A DNA stretch of 50,133 nucleotides from CAISIP01 sp043759735 (lineage in GTDB: Bacteria; Pseudomonadota; Gammaproteobacteria; Burkholderiales; Burkholderiaceae_C). Positions 1 to 7,730 of this stretch are shown piece after piece. A program made the position numbers and the translations under genes. Numbering within the stretch: the first letter of the stretch is position 1; each line of letters opens with the position of its first letter. The notes under the pieces are model-generated. The model did no database searches. It saw nothing but the letters and a program-made list of their open reading frames with translations, and was not told the origin of the DNA. The stretch lies in the NCBI GenBank assembly GCA_043759735.1, contig JAYUQC010000275.1, forward strand, positions 1 to 50,133. Direction: 5' to 3'.

Positions 1-66
1 AGAGCAATGGGGCGAATGGTGTTCTCCACCGTGTTGTTGTTGATCGGCAGCCGACCGTCGGCAATG
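1..66 (-). mobile_element. IS66-family transposase C-terminal fragment (partial)
   Basis: Read on the minus strand, this edge encodes DGRLPINNNTVENTIRPIA, the signature near the C-terminal end of IS66 TnpC transposases (normally DGRLPIDNN followed by an ENxIRPIALGRKN-type stretch). It runs off the left edge, so more of the element may lie outside. It is joined in frame to the start of a secreted protein gene at about position 67. Identification rests on this motif alone, but it is distinctive. Confidence 0.75.
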
Positions 67-296
67 TGAAATCCATTGCCGACAGATAAGCCGGTTCGCT
101 CCAGCGGCACGTCGAATTCGATCTCGAGGTCGATGAACCAGCCGAAGCCGCCGACGCCGACGCGGTGTCCGTTTTCCGGGGCGAACATCTTGATCTCGGC
201 CACGCGCTCTTCGGCTTGACTTGCGAAGGGCACGAGGCACGCGCTGGCGATGGCCGTGGCGACAGCCAGGCGAAGGGTGTCTATTCCAGATTTCAT
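1..296 (-). pseudogene. Secreted protein N-terminus fused in frame to IS66 tail
   Basis: An ATG at 294-296 on the minus strand opens a frame with a signal peptide (about residues 1-28: short basic start, hydrophobic LAVATAIASACLVPFA, AQA-like cleavage site near SQA). A mature part follows (EIKMFAPENGHRVGVGG) to about residue 76, after which the frame passes without a stop into IS66 transposase sequence and off the window. I do not recognise the secreted family. The join to a transposase tail suggests that insertion plus deletion removed the rest of the gene, so it is probably non-functional. Confidence 0.5.
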
Positions 297-383
297 GATT
301 TGTCCTGTCTCGAAGGGATGTCGCGCGTCGTGGCGACGCGCCGATGGCCGTGGCCCCGTGGGCCCCGTGCGCGGTTCAGCCGC

Positions 384-610
384 TCAGTAAGTGGCGGTCT
401 TGGCCGCGCCCGCGACTGGCGCCGCAGCCACCGTGCCGACCGCCAGCTTGGGGTCGATCTGCCAGGTCTCGGAGACGATCTGGTTGTCGCGATAGACCGG
501 CGCGTAACGCACAACAGTTCGGGCAACCGATGCATCAGGACCCGGCGATGCCCAGTGTTCGTCTCGCCATCCGTCGTGCACTGGCAAAGTGGAGGTTCTG
601 AGGATCGCCA
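384..610 (-). pseudogene. Unrecognised C-terminal coding remnant
   Basis: The minus-strand frame ending at 384 (ending AAPVAGAAKTATY) reads like a genuine protein C-terminus (VVRYAPVYRDNQIVSETWQ) but has no start of its own; upstream it runs into the broken anti-sigma region. It lies 87 bp before the secreted-protein remnant on the same strand. It could be the end of the anti-sigma operon's next gene. No family is recognised, and the left part of the frame is arbitrary. Confidence 0.25.
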
Positions 611-639
611 TGGGTGCAATATCCGGGCTCATGGGGTTG

Positions 640-950
640 AATTGCCTATCCTCTCCAGGCCCTGCACCGACAGGTTGGGCACCTTGAGCGGACGCTCCAG
701 GCGTTTGGACAACGACTACCCCAGATGCTCCTGCTGCGCGGCCGCCACTTCGACCGGATGCCGCACCTCGGACGCATACACCGTATACGCCATTGTGGCC
801 TGGCGTACGAACTCGCCCACGTCGTTCGCGCTGCTCGCCAGGGAGTCCGACGCGGACCACGACGCGCCCGTGATGCCGCCCAGCCCATGCGACGACATCC
901 AGCCCAAACCGAACGCCAGCACCTGCGCGTGCAGCGACTTCAGCGCCGCA
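640..950 (-). pseudogene. Anti-sigma factor remnant with internal stop
   Basis: On the minus strand the region encodes a membrane-helix-like stretch (LAFGLGWMSSHGLGG) followed by AYTVYASEVRHPVEVAAAQQ. This matches the hallmark VYxxEVRHPVEV-A-QxxHL segment of anti-sigma factors that accompany ECF sigma genes. Right after QQEHLG a TAG interrupts the frame, beyond which SLSKRLERPLKVPNLS continues the same family pattern. The TAG probably replaces a Trp codon in the usual W-L-S-K/R-R-L. It sits directly downstream of the sigma remnant, as in intact operons. Confidence 0.6.
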
Positions 951-959
951 CGCTGTTGC

Positions 960-1206
960 CGCCAGGGTCGCCAAAGCCACCAGCAGCAACATGGCGCGCT
1001 GATAGTCGGGCAGCCGCATCAGGCAACGCTGCAGGTCGATCGCCAGGTCGATCGCGGCCGCCGGTGTGCCGAGTTCGTCGGCCACGTCGTCCGGATCGAC
1101 CGCCCGAGCGGCCACCCCACGGCGCGCGCTGCCGCGCAGCTGGCTGGCAAACAGGTTGTGCATCAGCGCGAACAGCCAGGCGCGCGGGTTGCTGACCACG
1201 ACCCGA
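960..1206 (-). pseudogene. ECF sigma factor fragment
   Basis: The minus-strand frame encodes NPRAWLFALMHNLFASQLR, the region-2 pattern of ECF (sigma-70 family) factors. An acidic linker and LMRLPDYQRAMLLLVAL follow, which is the start of region 4 (LPxxQRxxLLL). Region 4 is then lost: the frame degenerates into anti-sigma sequence. The 5' side is cut by an IS91-type transposase remnant at about 1208. Both ends are therefore damaged and the gene cannot make a full sigma factor. Confidence 0.6.
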
Positions 1207-1208
1207 CG

Positions 1209-1790
1209 AAGCCACGGCGGGACCGTGACGCTGATCCAGCGCTTCGGGTCCCCAGCCAACTTCAACGTACATCTACATTGCCTGGTGATGGACGGCGAGT
1301 ACCGGTGCGGCTCCGATGGCGCGCCAGCTTGTCCTCGAAGTGGGCACGCCCACCGACGACGAGTTGCACGCACTGCCGCAGACAGTCATCGCCCGGCTGA
1401 TGAAGCTGCTCGCGCGCCGGCTGACCCCCAGGGGTGCGATGCCGCGCGAGACCACAGCGCGCCAGCCCCTGTGCACCGACATCGACGGGTTCAGTCTGCA
1501 CGCTGGCGTGCGAGTGAAAGCACACGACCGCAAGCGGCTGGCGCAACGGTGCCGCTAGATCACCCGGCCGGCTCTGTCCGACGAGCGGGTGCAGAACAAC
1601 GCCGCCGGGCAGGTGGATCTCAAGTTCAAGACACCGTGGTGCGATGGCACTACCGACCTGGTCTTGAGCCTGCTGGAGCTCATGCAGCGGCTGGCAGCAC
1701 TGGTATCGCCGCCGAGTGCGAGAACGTCGGAACGCCTCGGCGGCCGGGGACAACATCCAGCGGAATCACACCCCGAGCATGGGAGCGCCG
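1209..1790 (+). mobile_element. IS91-family transposase remnant, frameshifted
   Basis: The plus strand encodes successive pieces of a Y2/IS91-type transposase in different frames: GTVTLIQRFGSPANFNVHLH and CLVMDGEYR (to about 1305), then ARLMKLLARRL and DIDGFSLHAGVRVKAHDRK (1316-1558, ending in a stop), then ITRPALSDERVQNNAAGQVD and DGTTDLVLSLLELMQRLAAL (to about 1720). The motif order is that of the family, but at least two frame breaks and a stop kill it. It abuts the ECF sigma fragment on its left. Confidence 0.75.
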
Positions 1791-1901
1791 CGCGGTACAC
1801 TTAAATCGGTGCCAACCTCATCTCGGCTGCCCCAGACGCTTCCATCGCCGCATCAGACGCGCCTATTGCTGCCACTCACGTTCTATCTTGAAAGGGCGGC
1901 C

Positions 1902-3851
1902 ATGCGCCTTACCGTAACAATGAAAGCCGCGATCGGCGTTGCCTCTATTTCCGTAATCGGCATCTTGGCAATGATGATCATCTATTTCGGATTGAATGCC
2001 GTCTCGCGAATCGTGCACAAATATGCCGAAGAAGAGGAGCCTTTCAATGCGGCAGCGTACGAGATGGAAATCAACGCGAACGGCATCGGGTTCGCTGTCT
2101 TGAATTACCTGTCGACTTTGGACCCCCACTATCGCGCTTGGGTCGCCAACGACCATGCCGACTTCGAGAGATATCATGCGGCTTTCCTGAAGTTGGCAAA
2201 AACCCCAGCGGAGAAGGAGCCTGGCGAGAGGATCCACGTGCTCCATGCGCAGTTCCAGGCCCTGGGCAATGGCCTCATGCAAAGGCGCGATCGGCAGGAG
2301 GACCTGTTCACGAGGGTCGCGGCAAACGTCGAGAAAATCGATCGGATCATGGACGACCAGTTAGGTCCGGCCATCGATCGCGCCACTTTCGGGCGCTTGG
2401 ACCAGCTCGGGAAGTCCCTAGCCGTAACCAACTTGGAGGCAGAAATCGCCGAGCTCAGCTTCTGGGTTGCGAACTATCATCGTGGTCCGACACTGGAATC
2501 AAGGACGCTCATCCTTGGCAAGCTGCAAGAGTTTCGCGACGCGCTGGCCGGGTTTACCAGCCTCAGGCTGGGCGCAGAAGAACAGGGCCTGGCCGTCGAA
2601 ATCGGACGCATCTTCGAGCAGACTGCGGATGCGATTCCGCTGATCCTCTCAATGGAAGACTTGGCCGTCAAGGAGCGCCAGCAATTTGTCGGCCTGCGCT
2701 TGGCGATGGACCACCTGCTCGACACCGTGATTCAGCCGCTTACGCTGCGCGCGCTTGACCTTCCCAGGCGACGGGTGGAGCAAGCCACTAATCGGGTACA
2801 GCGGGTGATGGTCTATCTGATTCCCGCTTTCTTGTTTGTCTCGGGGCTCGTCGGATTGCTGCTCATAAGGTCCGTCATTCGACCTCTCAGAGCGCTAAGG
2901 CTCGGTACCGAAGCCATCACCCAGGGAAATCTAGCCTATCGGATCCCGACAAGCCAAAACGACGAGTTCGGCGATCTCGCCCGCAGCTTCAATCAGATGT
3001 CTGAACAGCTTCTGTCGAGCACGGTTTCGAAGGGACAGCTGCTCGAGAGCGAAACTAAACTGCGGCAATCTGTTTCAGACCTGCTCTACGAAATCAAGGA
3101 GCGCGAACGCGCCGAGCAGCAACGCGCCGGATTAGAGGCCGACTTGCACAAAAGCGAGATCATGGCAGCCATGGGCGCCTTGACCGCCGGCGTCGCCCAC
3201 GAAGTGCGCAACCCGCTGTTCGGGATTTCGTCGACGCTCGACGCGATGGAGGCGCGTTTCAGCAGCTACACCGAATTTCGGCGCTACTTCGAAGTGCTGC
3301 GCGGCGAAGTGAATCGAATGAACGGGCTGATGGCCGACCTGCTCCAGTACGGCAAGCCGGTGGCGCTGGAGCTGCGCGCTCCCGCTCTGGCGGCAGACGT
3401 GATTGCGCAGGCGGTGAACGCCAGCTTGCCGATCGCGCATAGTGCTGGAGTCATGATCGTTCATCAGCCGCGAACCGACCTTCCGCCTGTGCTGGCGGAT
3501 CAGACGCGCTTGGCTCAAGTGTTTCAGAACCTGCTGGAGAACGCCATCCACTTCTCGCCACGTGGAGCTCGGATCACGATTGAGGCGCAAGCGGCCCGCA
3601 ACGCCGGCGCAACCTGGGTTGAATGTGCGATCGAGGATTGCGGTCCTGGGTTCAAACCGGAGGATCTGCCGCACATATTCGAGCCGTTTTTCACGCGTCG
3701 CCGCGGCGGCACCGGTTTGGGACTTTCAATCGTCCGGCGCATCGTCGAGGCCCACGGCGGAGACATTGTCGCAGCCAACCGAGCCGAAGGCGGCGCAATC
3801 GTGACGGTCCGGTTGCCGGTGGCGCCGGCAAAGCGCGGGGAGGACGTATGA
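1902..3851 (+). CDS. Membrane sensor histidine kinase (HAMP, HisKA, HATPase)
   Basis: Sensor kinase of 649 residues. The ATG at 1902 is chosen because AAAGGGCGG lies just upstream and the protein then starts with a membrane helix (about residues 7-30). A roughly 270-residue periplasmic sensing region follows, then a second helix near residue 310 and a HAMP domain. The HisKA H-box GVAHEVRNPLFG has the phosphorylated His at residue 433. The ATP-binding N box (NLLENAIHF) and G boxes (EDCGPGF, GGTGLGLSIV) are intact. Its TGA overlaps the ATG of the NtrC-type regulator by 4 bp, so the two are a cognate pair. The ligand cannot be deduced. Confidence 0.93.
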   Translation: MRLTVTMKAAIGVASISVIGILAMMIIYFGLNAVSRIVHKYAEEEEPFNAAAYEMEINANGIGFAVLNYLSTLDPHYRAWVANDHADFERYHAAFLKLAKTPAEKEPGERIHVLHAQFQALGNGLMQRRDRQEDLFTRVAANVEKIDRIMDDQLGPAIDRATFGRLDQLGKSLAVTNLEAEIAELSFWVANYHRGPTLESRTLILGKLQEFRDALAGFTSLRLGAEEQGLAVEIGRIFEQTADAIPLILSMEDLAVKERQQFVGLRLAMDHLLDTVIQPLTLRALDLPRRRVEQATNRVQRVMVYLIPAFLFVSGLVGLLLIRSVIRPLRALRLGTEAITQGNLAYRIPTSQNDEFGDLARSFNQMSEQLLSSTVSKGQLLESETKLRQSVSDLLYEIKERERAEQQRAGLEADLHKSEIMAAMGALTAGVAHEVRNPLFGISSTLDAMEARFSSYTEFRRYFEVLRGEVNRMNGLMADLLQYGKPVALELRAPALAADVIAQAVNASLPIAHSAGVMIVHQPRTDLPPVLADQTRLAQVFQNLLENAIHFSPRGARITIEAQAARNAGATWVECAIEDCGPGFKPEDLPHIFEPFFTRRRGGTGLGLSIVRRIVEAHGGDIVAANRAEGGAIVTVRLPVAPAKRGEDV

Positions 3852-5203
3852 TGCCGCGCAAGAAAATCTTGGTGGTTGACGATGAAGCGGCCATACGTTT
3901 CGGGATCCGTGAGTTCCTGCTCTCAAAAGGCTACGACGTCGACGATGCCGACAGCTGCCGAGCCGCGGAAGAGGCATTCCGTACTGATCGCCCTGATGCT
4001 GCCATCATCGACTACCAGTTACCCGATGGTAATGCGCTGGATTTGTTGACCCGCCTCAGGGACATCGATCCAACAGTGCCGTTGCTGGTGTTGACGGCAC
4101 ATGGCTCGATCGACCTCGCGGTGCAGGCGATAAAAGAGGGCGCGGAGCAGTTTCTCACCAAGCCCCTGGAGCTTCCTGCGTTGCTGGTGATACTGCAGCG
4201 TCTGCTCGAAAACCAGCGCAATCGGCAACAACGCCTCGCCGGCAAGGCTCGGGAAGCGCGCGAATCCATCGATCCGTTTGCCGGAAGCAGCGGGGCGATT
4301 CGCGCTCTGGCCGAGCAAGCCCGCAGGATGCTGTCCACGGCGAGCCCGATCTTGATTCAGGGCGAAACAGGCACCGGAAAAGGCGTCCTTGCACGCTGGC
4401 TATATCAACATGGACAGCGCGCGGACGAAGCGTTTGTCGACCTAAACTGCGCCGGCTTATCGCGCGAATTTCTCGAGACCGAGCTGTTCGGCCACGAGAA
4501 GGGCGCGTTTACCGGGGCGGTAGCGAGCAAGCCCGGACTGCTCGAGATCGCCCAGCGCGGCACGGTCTTCCTGGATGAAATCGGAGACATGCCGGCGGAA
4601 GTGCAGCCCAAGCTGCTCAAGGTCTTGGAAGAGAAGCGATTCCGGCGCCTGGGCGCCGTGCGCGATCAAGTGGTCGATATCGCGTTGATTGCGGCGACTC
4701 ATCAGGACTTGTCCCAGCGCATAAAAGACGGGTCGTTCCGCAGTGATCTTTACTTCCGTGTCAGCACCTTTCCACTGAAGCTTCCCCCGCTGCGGGAACG
4801 AATAGAGGATATAGCAATCCTCGCCGACCACATGCTGAAGAAACTCGCTAACGACTTGCCGCGCAGGGAGGTCAGGCTCGATCCCGACGCGCAACGCGCT
4901 TTGCAGGAACATCCCTGGCCCGGCAATGTGCGTGAGTTGCGCAACGTGCTGGAGCGTGCGGTCATGTATAGCGACAAGGGCGTTCTCAAGCGCGCCGATC
5001 TGCGTTTCGACAATTCGGCCATGGTTTCCACCGCGGTCAGCGAATCGAATCTTACGCTGGAAGAGATCGAACGCGCCCATATCGAGCGTGTGCTGCGGGA
5101 GGAAGTCGGTCGTGTCGCCCAGGCGGCGGCCCGTCTGGGCATCGCGCGCAGCTCCCTCTATCAGAAGATCCAGAAGCATCGCATCGATTTGTCCAAAGTC
5201 TAG
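3848..5203 (+). CDS. NtrC-family sigma-54-dependent response regulator
   Basis: A 451-residue transcription activator. Order: receiver domain (about 5-120; KILVVDDE acidic pocket, phospho-acceptor Asp55 in IIDYQLPD, LTAHG, KPL); AAA+ domain with Walker A GETGTGKG, the sigma-54-contacting GAFTGA loop at about 219-224, and a Walker B in TVFLDEIGDM; C-terminal Fis-type helix-turn-helix (RVAQAAARLGIARSSLYQKI). All three parts look intact. It is translationally coupled to the kinase upstream. A clear sigma-54 promoter lies about 135 bp downstream of its stop, in front of the stand-alone receiver gene, which is the obvious candidate target. Confidence 0.95.
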   Translation: MMPRKKILVVDDEAAIRFGIREFLLSKGYDVDDADSCRAAEEAFRTDRPDAAIIDYQLPDGNALDLLTRLRDIDPTVPLLVLTAHGSIDLAVQAIKEGAEQFLTKPLELPALLVILQRLLENQRNRQQRLAGKAREARESIDPFAGSSGAIRALAEQARRMLSTASPILIQGETGTGKGVLARWLYQHGQRADEAFVDLNCAGLSREFLETELFGHEKGAFTGAVASKPGLLEIAQRGTVFLDEIGDMPAEVQPKLLKVLEEKRFRRLGAVRDQVVDIALIAATHQDLSQRIKDGSFRSDLYFRVSTFPLKLPPLRERIEDIAILADHMLKKLANDLPRREVRLDPDAQRALQEHPWPGNVRELRNVLERAVMYSDKGVLKRADLRFDNSAMVSTAVSESNLTLEEIERAHIERVLREEVGRVAQAAARLGIARSSLYQKIQKHRIDLSKV

Positions 5204-5227
5204 AAATCGCGTCCAGATTTCAGACTT
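5196..5227. promoter_or_regulatory. Imperfect palindrome, candidate activator site or hairpin
   Basis: Arms AAGTCTAGAAATC (5196-5208) and GATTTCAGACTT (5216-5227) pair over 12 bp with one bulged A around a 7-nt loop. The element overlaps the stop codon of the NtrC-type gene and lies about 110 bp upstream of the -24 element at 5337, a typical distance for an enhancer site bound by such activators. It could instead be a transcript-end hairpin, but no T-run follows. Confidence 0.4.
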
Positions 5228-5336
5228 CCCGCGGTGTGCCGTGCTGTCGCGGTATCTAACGCCGGACGTTTTTTTTCCTGAATTCTGTTTCGGCACAGGC
5301 AGTTAAGAAAACCCGACGGCTCGCTCAAGTGGACTA

Positions 5337-5350
5337 GGCACGGACCTTGC
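5337..5350 (+). promoter_or_regulatory. Sigma-54 promoter (-24/-12)
   Basis: GGCACGGACCTTGC carries GG and GC separated by exactly 10 nt, and matches the consensus GGCAC-N5-TTGC at every fixed base. It faces the receiver gene at 5363. With GC as the -12 element, transcription would begin about 12 nt later, at or next to the ATG, so the message would be nearly leaderless. Confidence 0.7.
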
Positions 5351-5362
5351 TCCAAGTCTGGC

Positions 5363-5740
5363 ATGAAAGCCCGACTCCTGGTTGTCGACGACGAACCATC
5401 CATCCTGTTTGCCCTGAGCGATTACCTTGGGACTCTGGATTACACCGTGGACTGCGCGAGCGATTTGACGACCGCACAGACGTTGCTGCGCGAGGAAACG
5501 TACTCGTTGATCATCGCCGACTTGCGGTTAGGCGGCATCGAAAGCGAAGAAGGACTGGTTATCGTCACGTGTGTAAAGCAGCACTGTCCCGGCACACGCA
5601 TCGTTCTCATCACGGCGTACGGTTCACCCGGCCTCGAAGTCGAAGCTCTAAAGCGCGGCGCCGACATGGTGCTGAACAAACCCATCGCGCTGGCGAAGCT
5701 AGCGCAAATCGTGTCGACATTAATTGAGGGGAAGCCATGA
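5363..5740 (+). CDS. Stand-alone response-regulator receiver protein
   Basis: A 125-residue single-domain receiver with no output domain. It has the acidic pocket VVDDE, phospho-acceptor Asp53 (IIADLRL), LITAYG with the switch Thr, and NKP with the conserved Lys. Such proteins act as phosphate sinks, relays or partner-binding switches. A sigma-54 promoter directly upstream (5337-5350) and the neighbouring NtrC-type activator suggest it is an output of that two-component pair. No good Shine-Dalgarno precedes the ATG. Its stop overlaps the next ATG (ATGA), so it is coupled to the small helical protein gene. Confidence 0.85.
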   Translation: MKARLLVVDDEPSILFALSDYLGTLDYTVDCASDLTTAQTLLREETYSLIIADLRLGGIESEEGLVIVTCVKQHCPGTRIVLITAYGSPGLEVEALKRGADMVLNKPIALAKLAQIVSTLIEGKP

Positions 5741-6024
5741 CTGCCAGTATTTACGAATCACCCGCTGTGAATCCGGAAGCCGACGCCGCCGTCGTGTCGC
5801 GGCTGGACGATGTTGTCGAGCGCGTGTGCAGCGATCTGCGCGGACGAGTACCCCGCGCCCGCGTGCGCCAACTCGCGATCGAGCTCATGGCCCGGTACGG
5901 CGAGCCGGTTGTGACTGCCTACATCCCCATTATTTTGCGGCGCCAATTGCTCGAGCAACTCAGAGCTGAGCTGGCCCGCGGTCACGACCGACTTGGTGTC
6001 AACGACCACGAGCCAACGCCATGA
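5737..6024 (+). CDS. Small helical protein, three-helix bundle-type
   Basis: A 95-residue soluble protein, predicted largely helical, with the pattern VVERVCSDLRGRVPRARVRQ followed by YIPIILRRQLLEQL. This resembles the small proteins now called three-helix bundle dimerization domain proteins, often found beside regulators. It shares its start with the stop of the receiver gene (4-bp overlap), so the two are co-translated and it may be the receiver's partner. The family assignment is from memory of the pattern; the function is unknown. Confidence 0.6.
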   Translation: MTASIYESPAVNPEADAAVVSRLDDVVERVCSDLRGRVPRARVRQLAIELMARYGEPVVTAYIPIILRRQLLEQLRAELARGHDRLGVNDHEPTP

Positions 6025-6178
6025 ACATTAACCAGTACAAGCGTCTCGGTGCGCCGGCCGCCCCGGGGCGGCATTCAAGCCGGGTCCGCCGCTGCGCTGC
6101 GCAAGCTGAAATACCCGACGTTCATGCGGACCATCCCCAAATCTGTAATTTTGCAGTCGCAATATCCAAAGGAATCCC

Positions 6179-6784
6179 GTGAACTTCGACATCAGCCTGA
6201 ACCCAATTCTGGAAACGGCGTTGCGCTTTATCGTCAACATCCTCGCGATGGTGACGCTAGTTTTCGGCCTGTATTACCGGCGCTACCGAGACAAGGAGCT
6301 GGTGACCGCCGCGGCCATGTTCAATATTTTTGCCTTTGCCGTCCTGAGCATTCTGTCCAACGTGGAGTTCAGCATCGCTGCGGGGTTTGGCCTGTTTGCC
6401 ATCCTGGCCCTGTTCTCCTTGCGCTCCGAACAGATCAGCAAGACCGAAATCACCTACTTCTTTGGCAGTGTGGCCATTGCCGTTATCTGTTCGGTTCGAG
6501 GTACCACCATGGGCCTGGTGGTAGTGGTGATCGGCCTGGTGCTTCTCGCCTCGTGGCTGATTGATCACCCGGCGATTTTGCGCTCATCCGATGGCGTCAA
6601 GATCACGCTGGACAAGATCGACAGCCACGCGCTTTCTCAGCCCGCATTGATGCGTGAACAACTCTCTACCCGGCTTGGTGTGGAAGTCATGTCATACCAG
6701 ATCACTGCGATGGACTATGTCAATGACATGGCCCGCATCAACGTCTTCTACCGCAGCAACCGGGGGCAAGACCATGGCCGTTGA
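6179..6784 (+). CDS. DUF4956 membrane protein
   Basis: A 201-residue protein with a GTG start at 6179. Four hydrophobic segments lie in the first 130 residues (ILAMVTLVFGLYY, AAAMFNIFAFAVLSIL, FGLFAILALFSLR, LVVVVIGLVLLASWLI), followed by a soluble tail of about 75 residues. DUF4956 proteins are commonly encoded next to VTC-domain polyphosphate polymerases, as here: the next gene starts 10 bp before this one ends. The family is thought to act with the polymerase at the membrane, but its role is not established. The 154 bp upstream hold no gene I can support. Confidence 0.85.
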   Translation: MNFDISLNPILETALRFIVNILAMVTLVFGLYYRRYRDKELVTAAAMFNIFAFAVLSILSNVEFSIAAGFGLFAILALFSLRSEQISKTEITYFFGSVAIAVICSVRGTTMGLVVVVIGLVLLASWLIDHPAILRSSDGVKITLDKIDSHALSQPALMREQLSTRLGVEVMSYQITAMDYVNDMARINVFYRSNRGQDHGR

Positions 6785-7595
6785 ACACCAGCTGGACGCC
6801 TGGCTGACCAGTGGGTTTTCACCCGTCAGCCTCGAACAACTCGACGGCAAAGCGGCCATGCTGGAGCGCCTGGACAACAAGTATGTGGTGCGTCAGGATG
6901 TCCTGAGCCAGGCCATTGCCGAGCTGGCGAAAAACTTTGATGTGTTGGAGATCGATGGCAAACGGTCCTTCATCTATGAAACCTGTTACTTCGACGACGC
7001 AAACCTCCACGGCTACATGGATCACCACCAGGGTCGGCGAAAACGCCTCAAGATCCGGGTGCGCAAGTACACGGATGCCGCGCTCTGTTTTGTCGAGGTG
7101 AAGTTGAAGGACAAGCGCGGCATCACGGTCAAGAAGCGCCTGAAGGTACAGCCTGAGAGCTACGGTGTGCTCGATCACAATGCGATGGCGCACATCGAGG
7201 CGTCCTACGGCGCGCTGTACAACGAACCCTATGCACGCGACTTGCGGCCTGTGATCGAAATGCGCTATCGGCGCATCACGCTGGTGGCCAAGCAAGGCGG
7301 CGAACGCATGACCATCGACGGCGGCATCGCGTTCGAGAGCAGCGGCATTCGGCGCCACACGGACTCCGATGTGTTCATCGTCGAAGCCAAATCGGCCAAC
7401 GGCAATGGGCTTGCCGACCGCATTCTGCGCGGACTGCATCAGCACCCCACCAAGAGCTGCTCGAAATACTGCGTCGGCATGGCAGCGCTGGACCTGGTGC
7501 CCCGGCACAACAAGTTTCTGCCAGCACTGCGCAAACTCAATGCCCTACCGAACTTTGGCAAAAGCACCACCGGCGCACAACATGAACACCAATGA
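6774..7595 (+). CDS. VTC-domain polyphosphate polymerase
   Basis: A 273-residue VTC-domain protein; this domain forms the tunnel enzyme that polymerises ATP gamma-phosphate into polyphosphate in yeast. The expected basic and acidic tunnel motifs are visible in order: RLDNKYVV (about 29), YFDDANLHGY, RRKRLKIRVRKY, FVEVKLKDK, EMRYRRITL and VEAKSANG, with a late SKYCVG. The start overlaps the DUF4956 gene and the stop overlaps a tiny membrane-protein gene, so three genes are translationally coupled. The substrate preference of bacterial VTC proteins is not established. Confidence 0.88.
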   Translation: MAVEHQLDAWLTSGFSPVSLEQLDGKAAMLERLDNKYVVRQDVLSQAIAELAKNFDVLEIDGKRSFIYETCYFDDANLHGYMDHHQGRRKRLKIRVRKYTDAALCFVEVKLKDKRGITVKKRLKVQPESYGVLDHNAMAHIEASYGALYNEPYARDLRPVIEMRYRRITLVAKQGGERMTIDGGIAFESSGIRRHTDSDVFIVEAKSANGNGLADRILRGLHQHPTKSCSKYCVGMAALDLVPRHNKFLPALRKLNALPNFGKSTTGAQHEHQ

Positions 7596-7705
7596 ACTCG
7601 CGGCCGACACGCCCCCGGGCAGCCGCCTGGCTGATCCCGGTTCCGGCCTGCGCATTGTTGGCGGCCCTTGTCTACTTCACCTTGCGCGGCATGTTGCTCG
7701 CCTGA
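7592..7705 (+). CDS. 37-residue single-span membrane peptide
   Basis: The ATG at 7592 overlaps the VTC gene's TGA (ATGA). The peptide begins with a basic stretch (MNSRPTRPRAAAW) and continues as one hydrophobic helix (LIPVPACALLAALVYFTLRG). The coupling, the positive-inside start and the clean helix argue for a real small membrane protein, possibly a partner of the DUF4956/VTC pair. There is no homology evidence. Confidence 0.5.
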   Translation: MNSRPTRPRAAAWLIPVPACALLAALVYFTLRGMLLA

Positions 7706-7730
7706 GAAGCTGAACTGCCGTCTCGCGAAT

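Noticed and set aside
5258..5276. Terminator-like AACG-CCGGA-CGTT followed by eight T
   Set aside because: The stem is only 4 bp; too weak to call, although the T-run is real.
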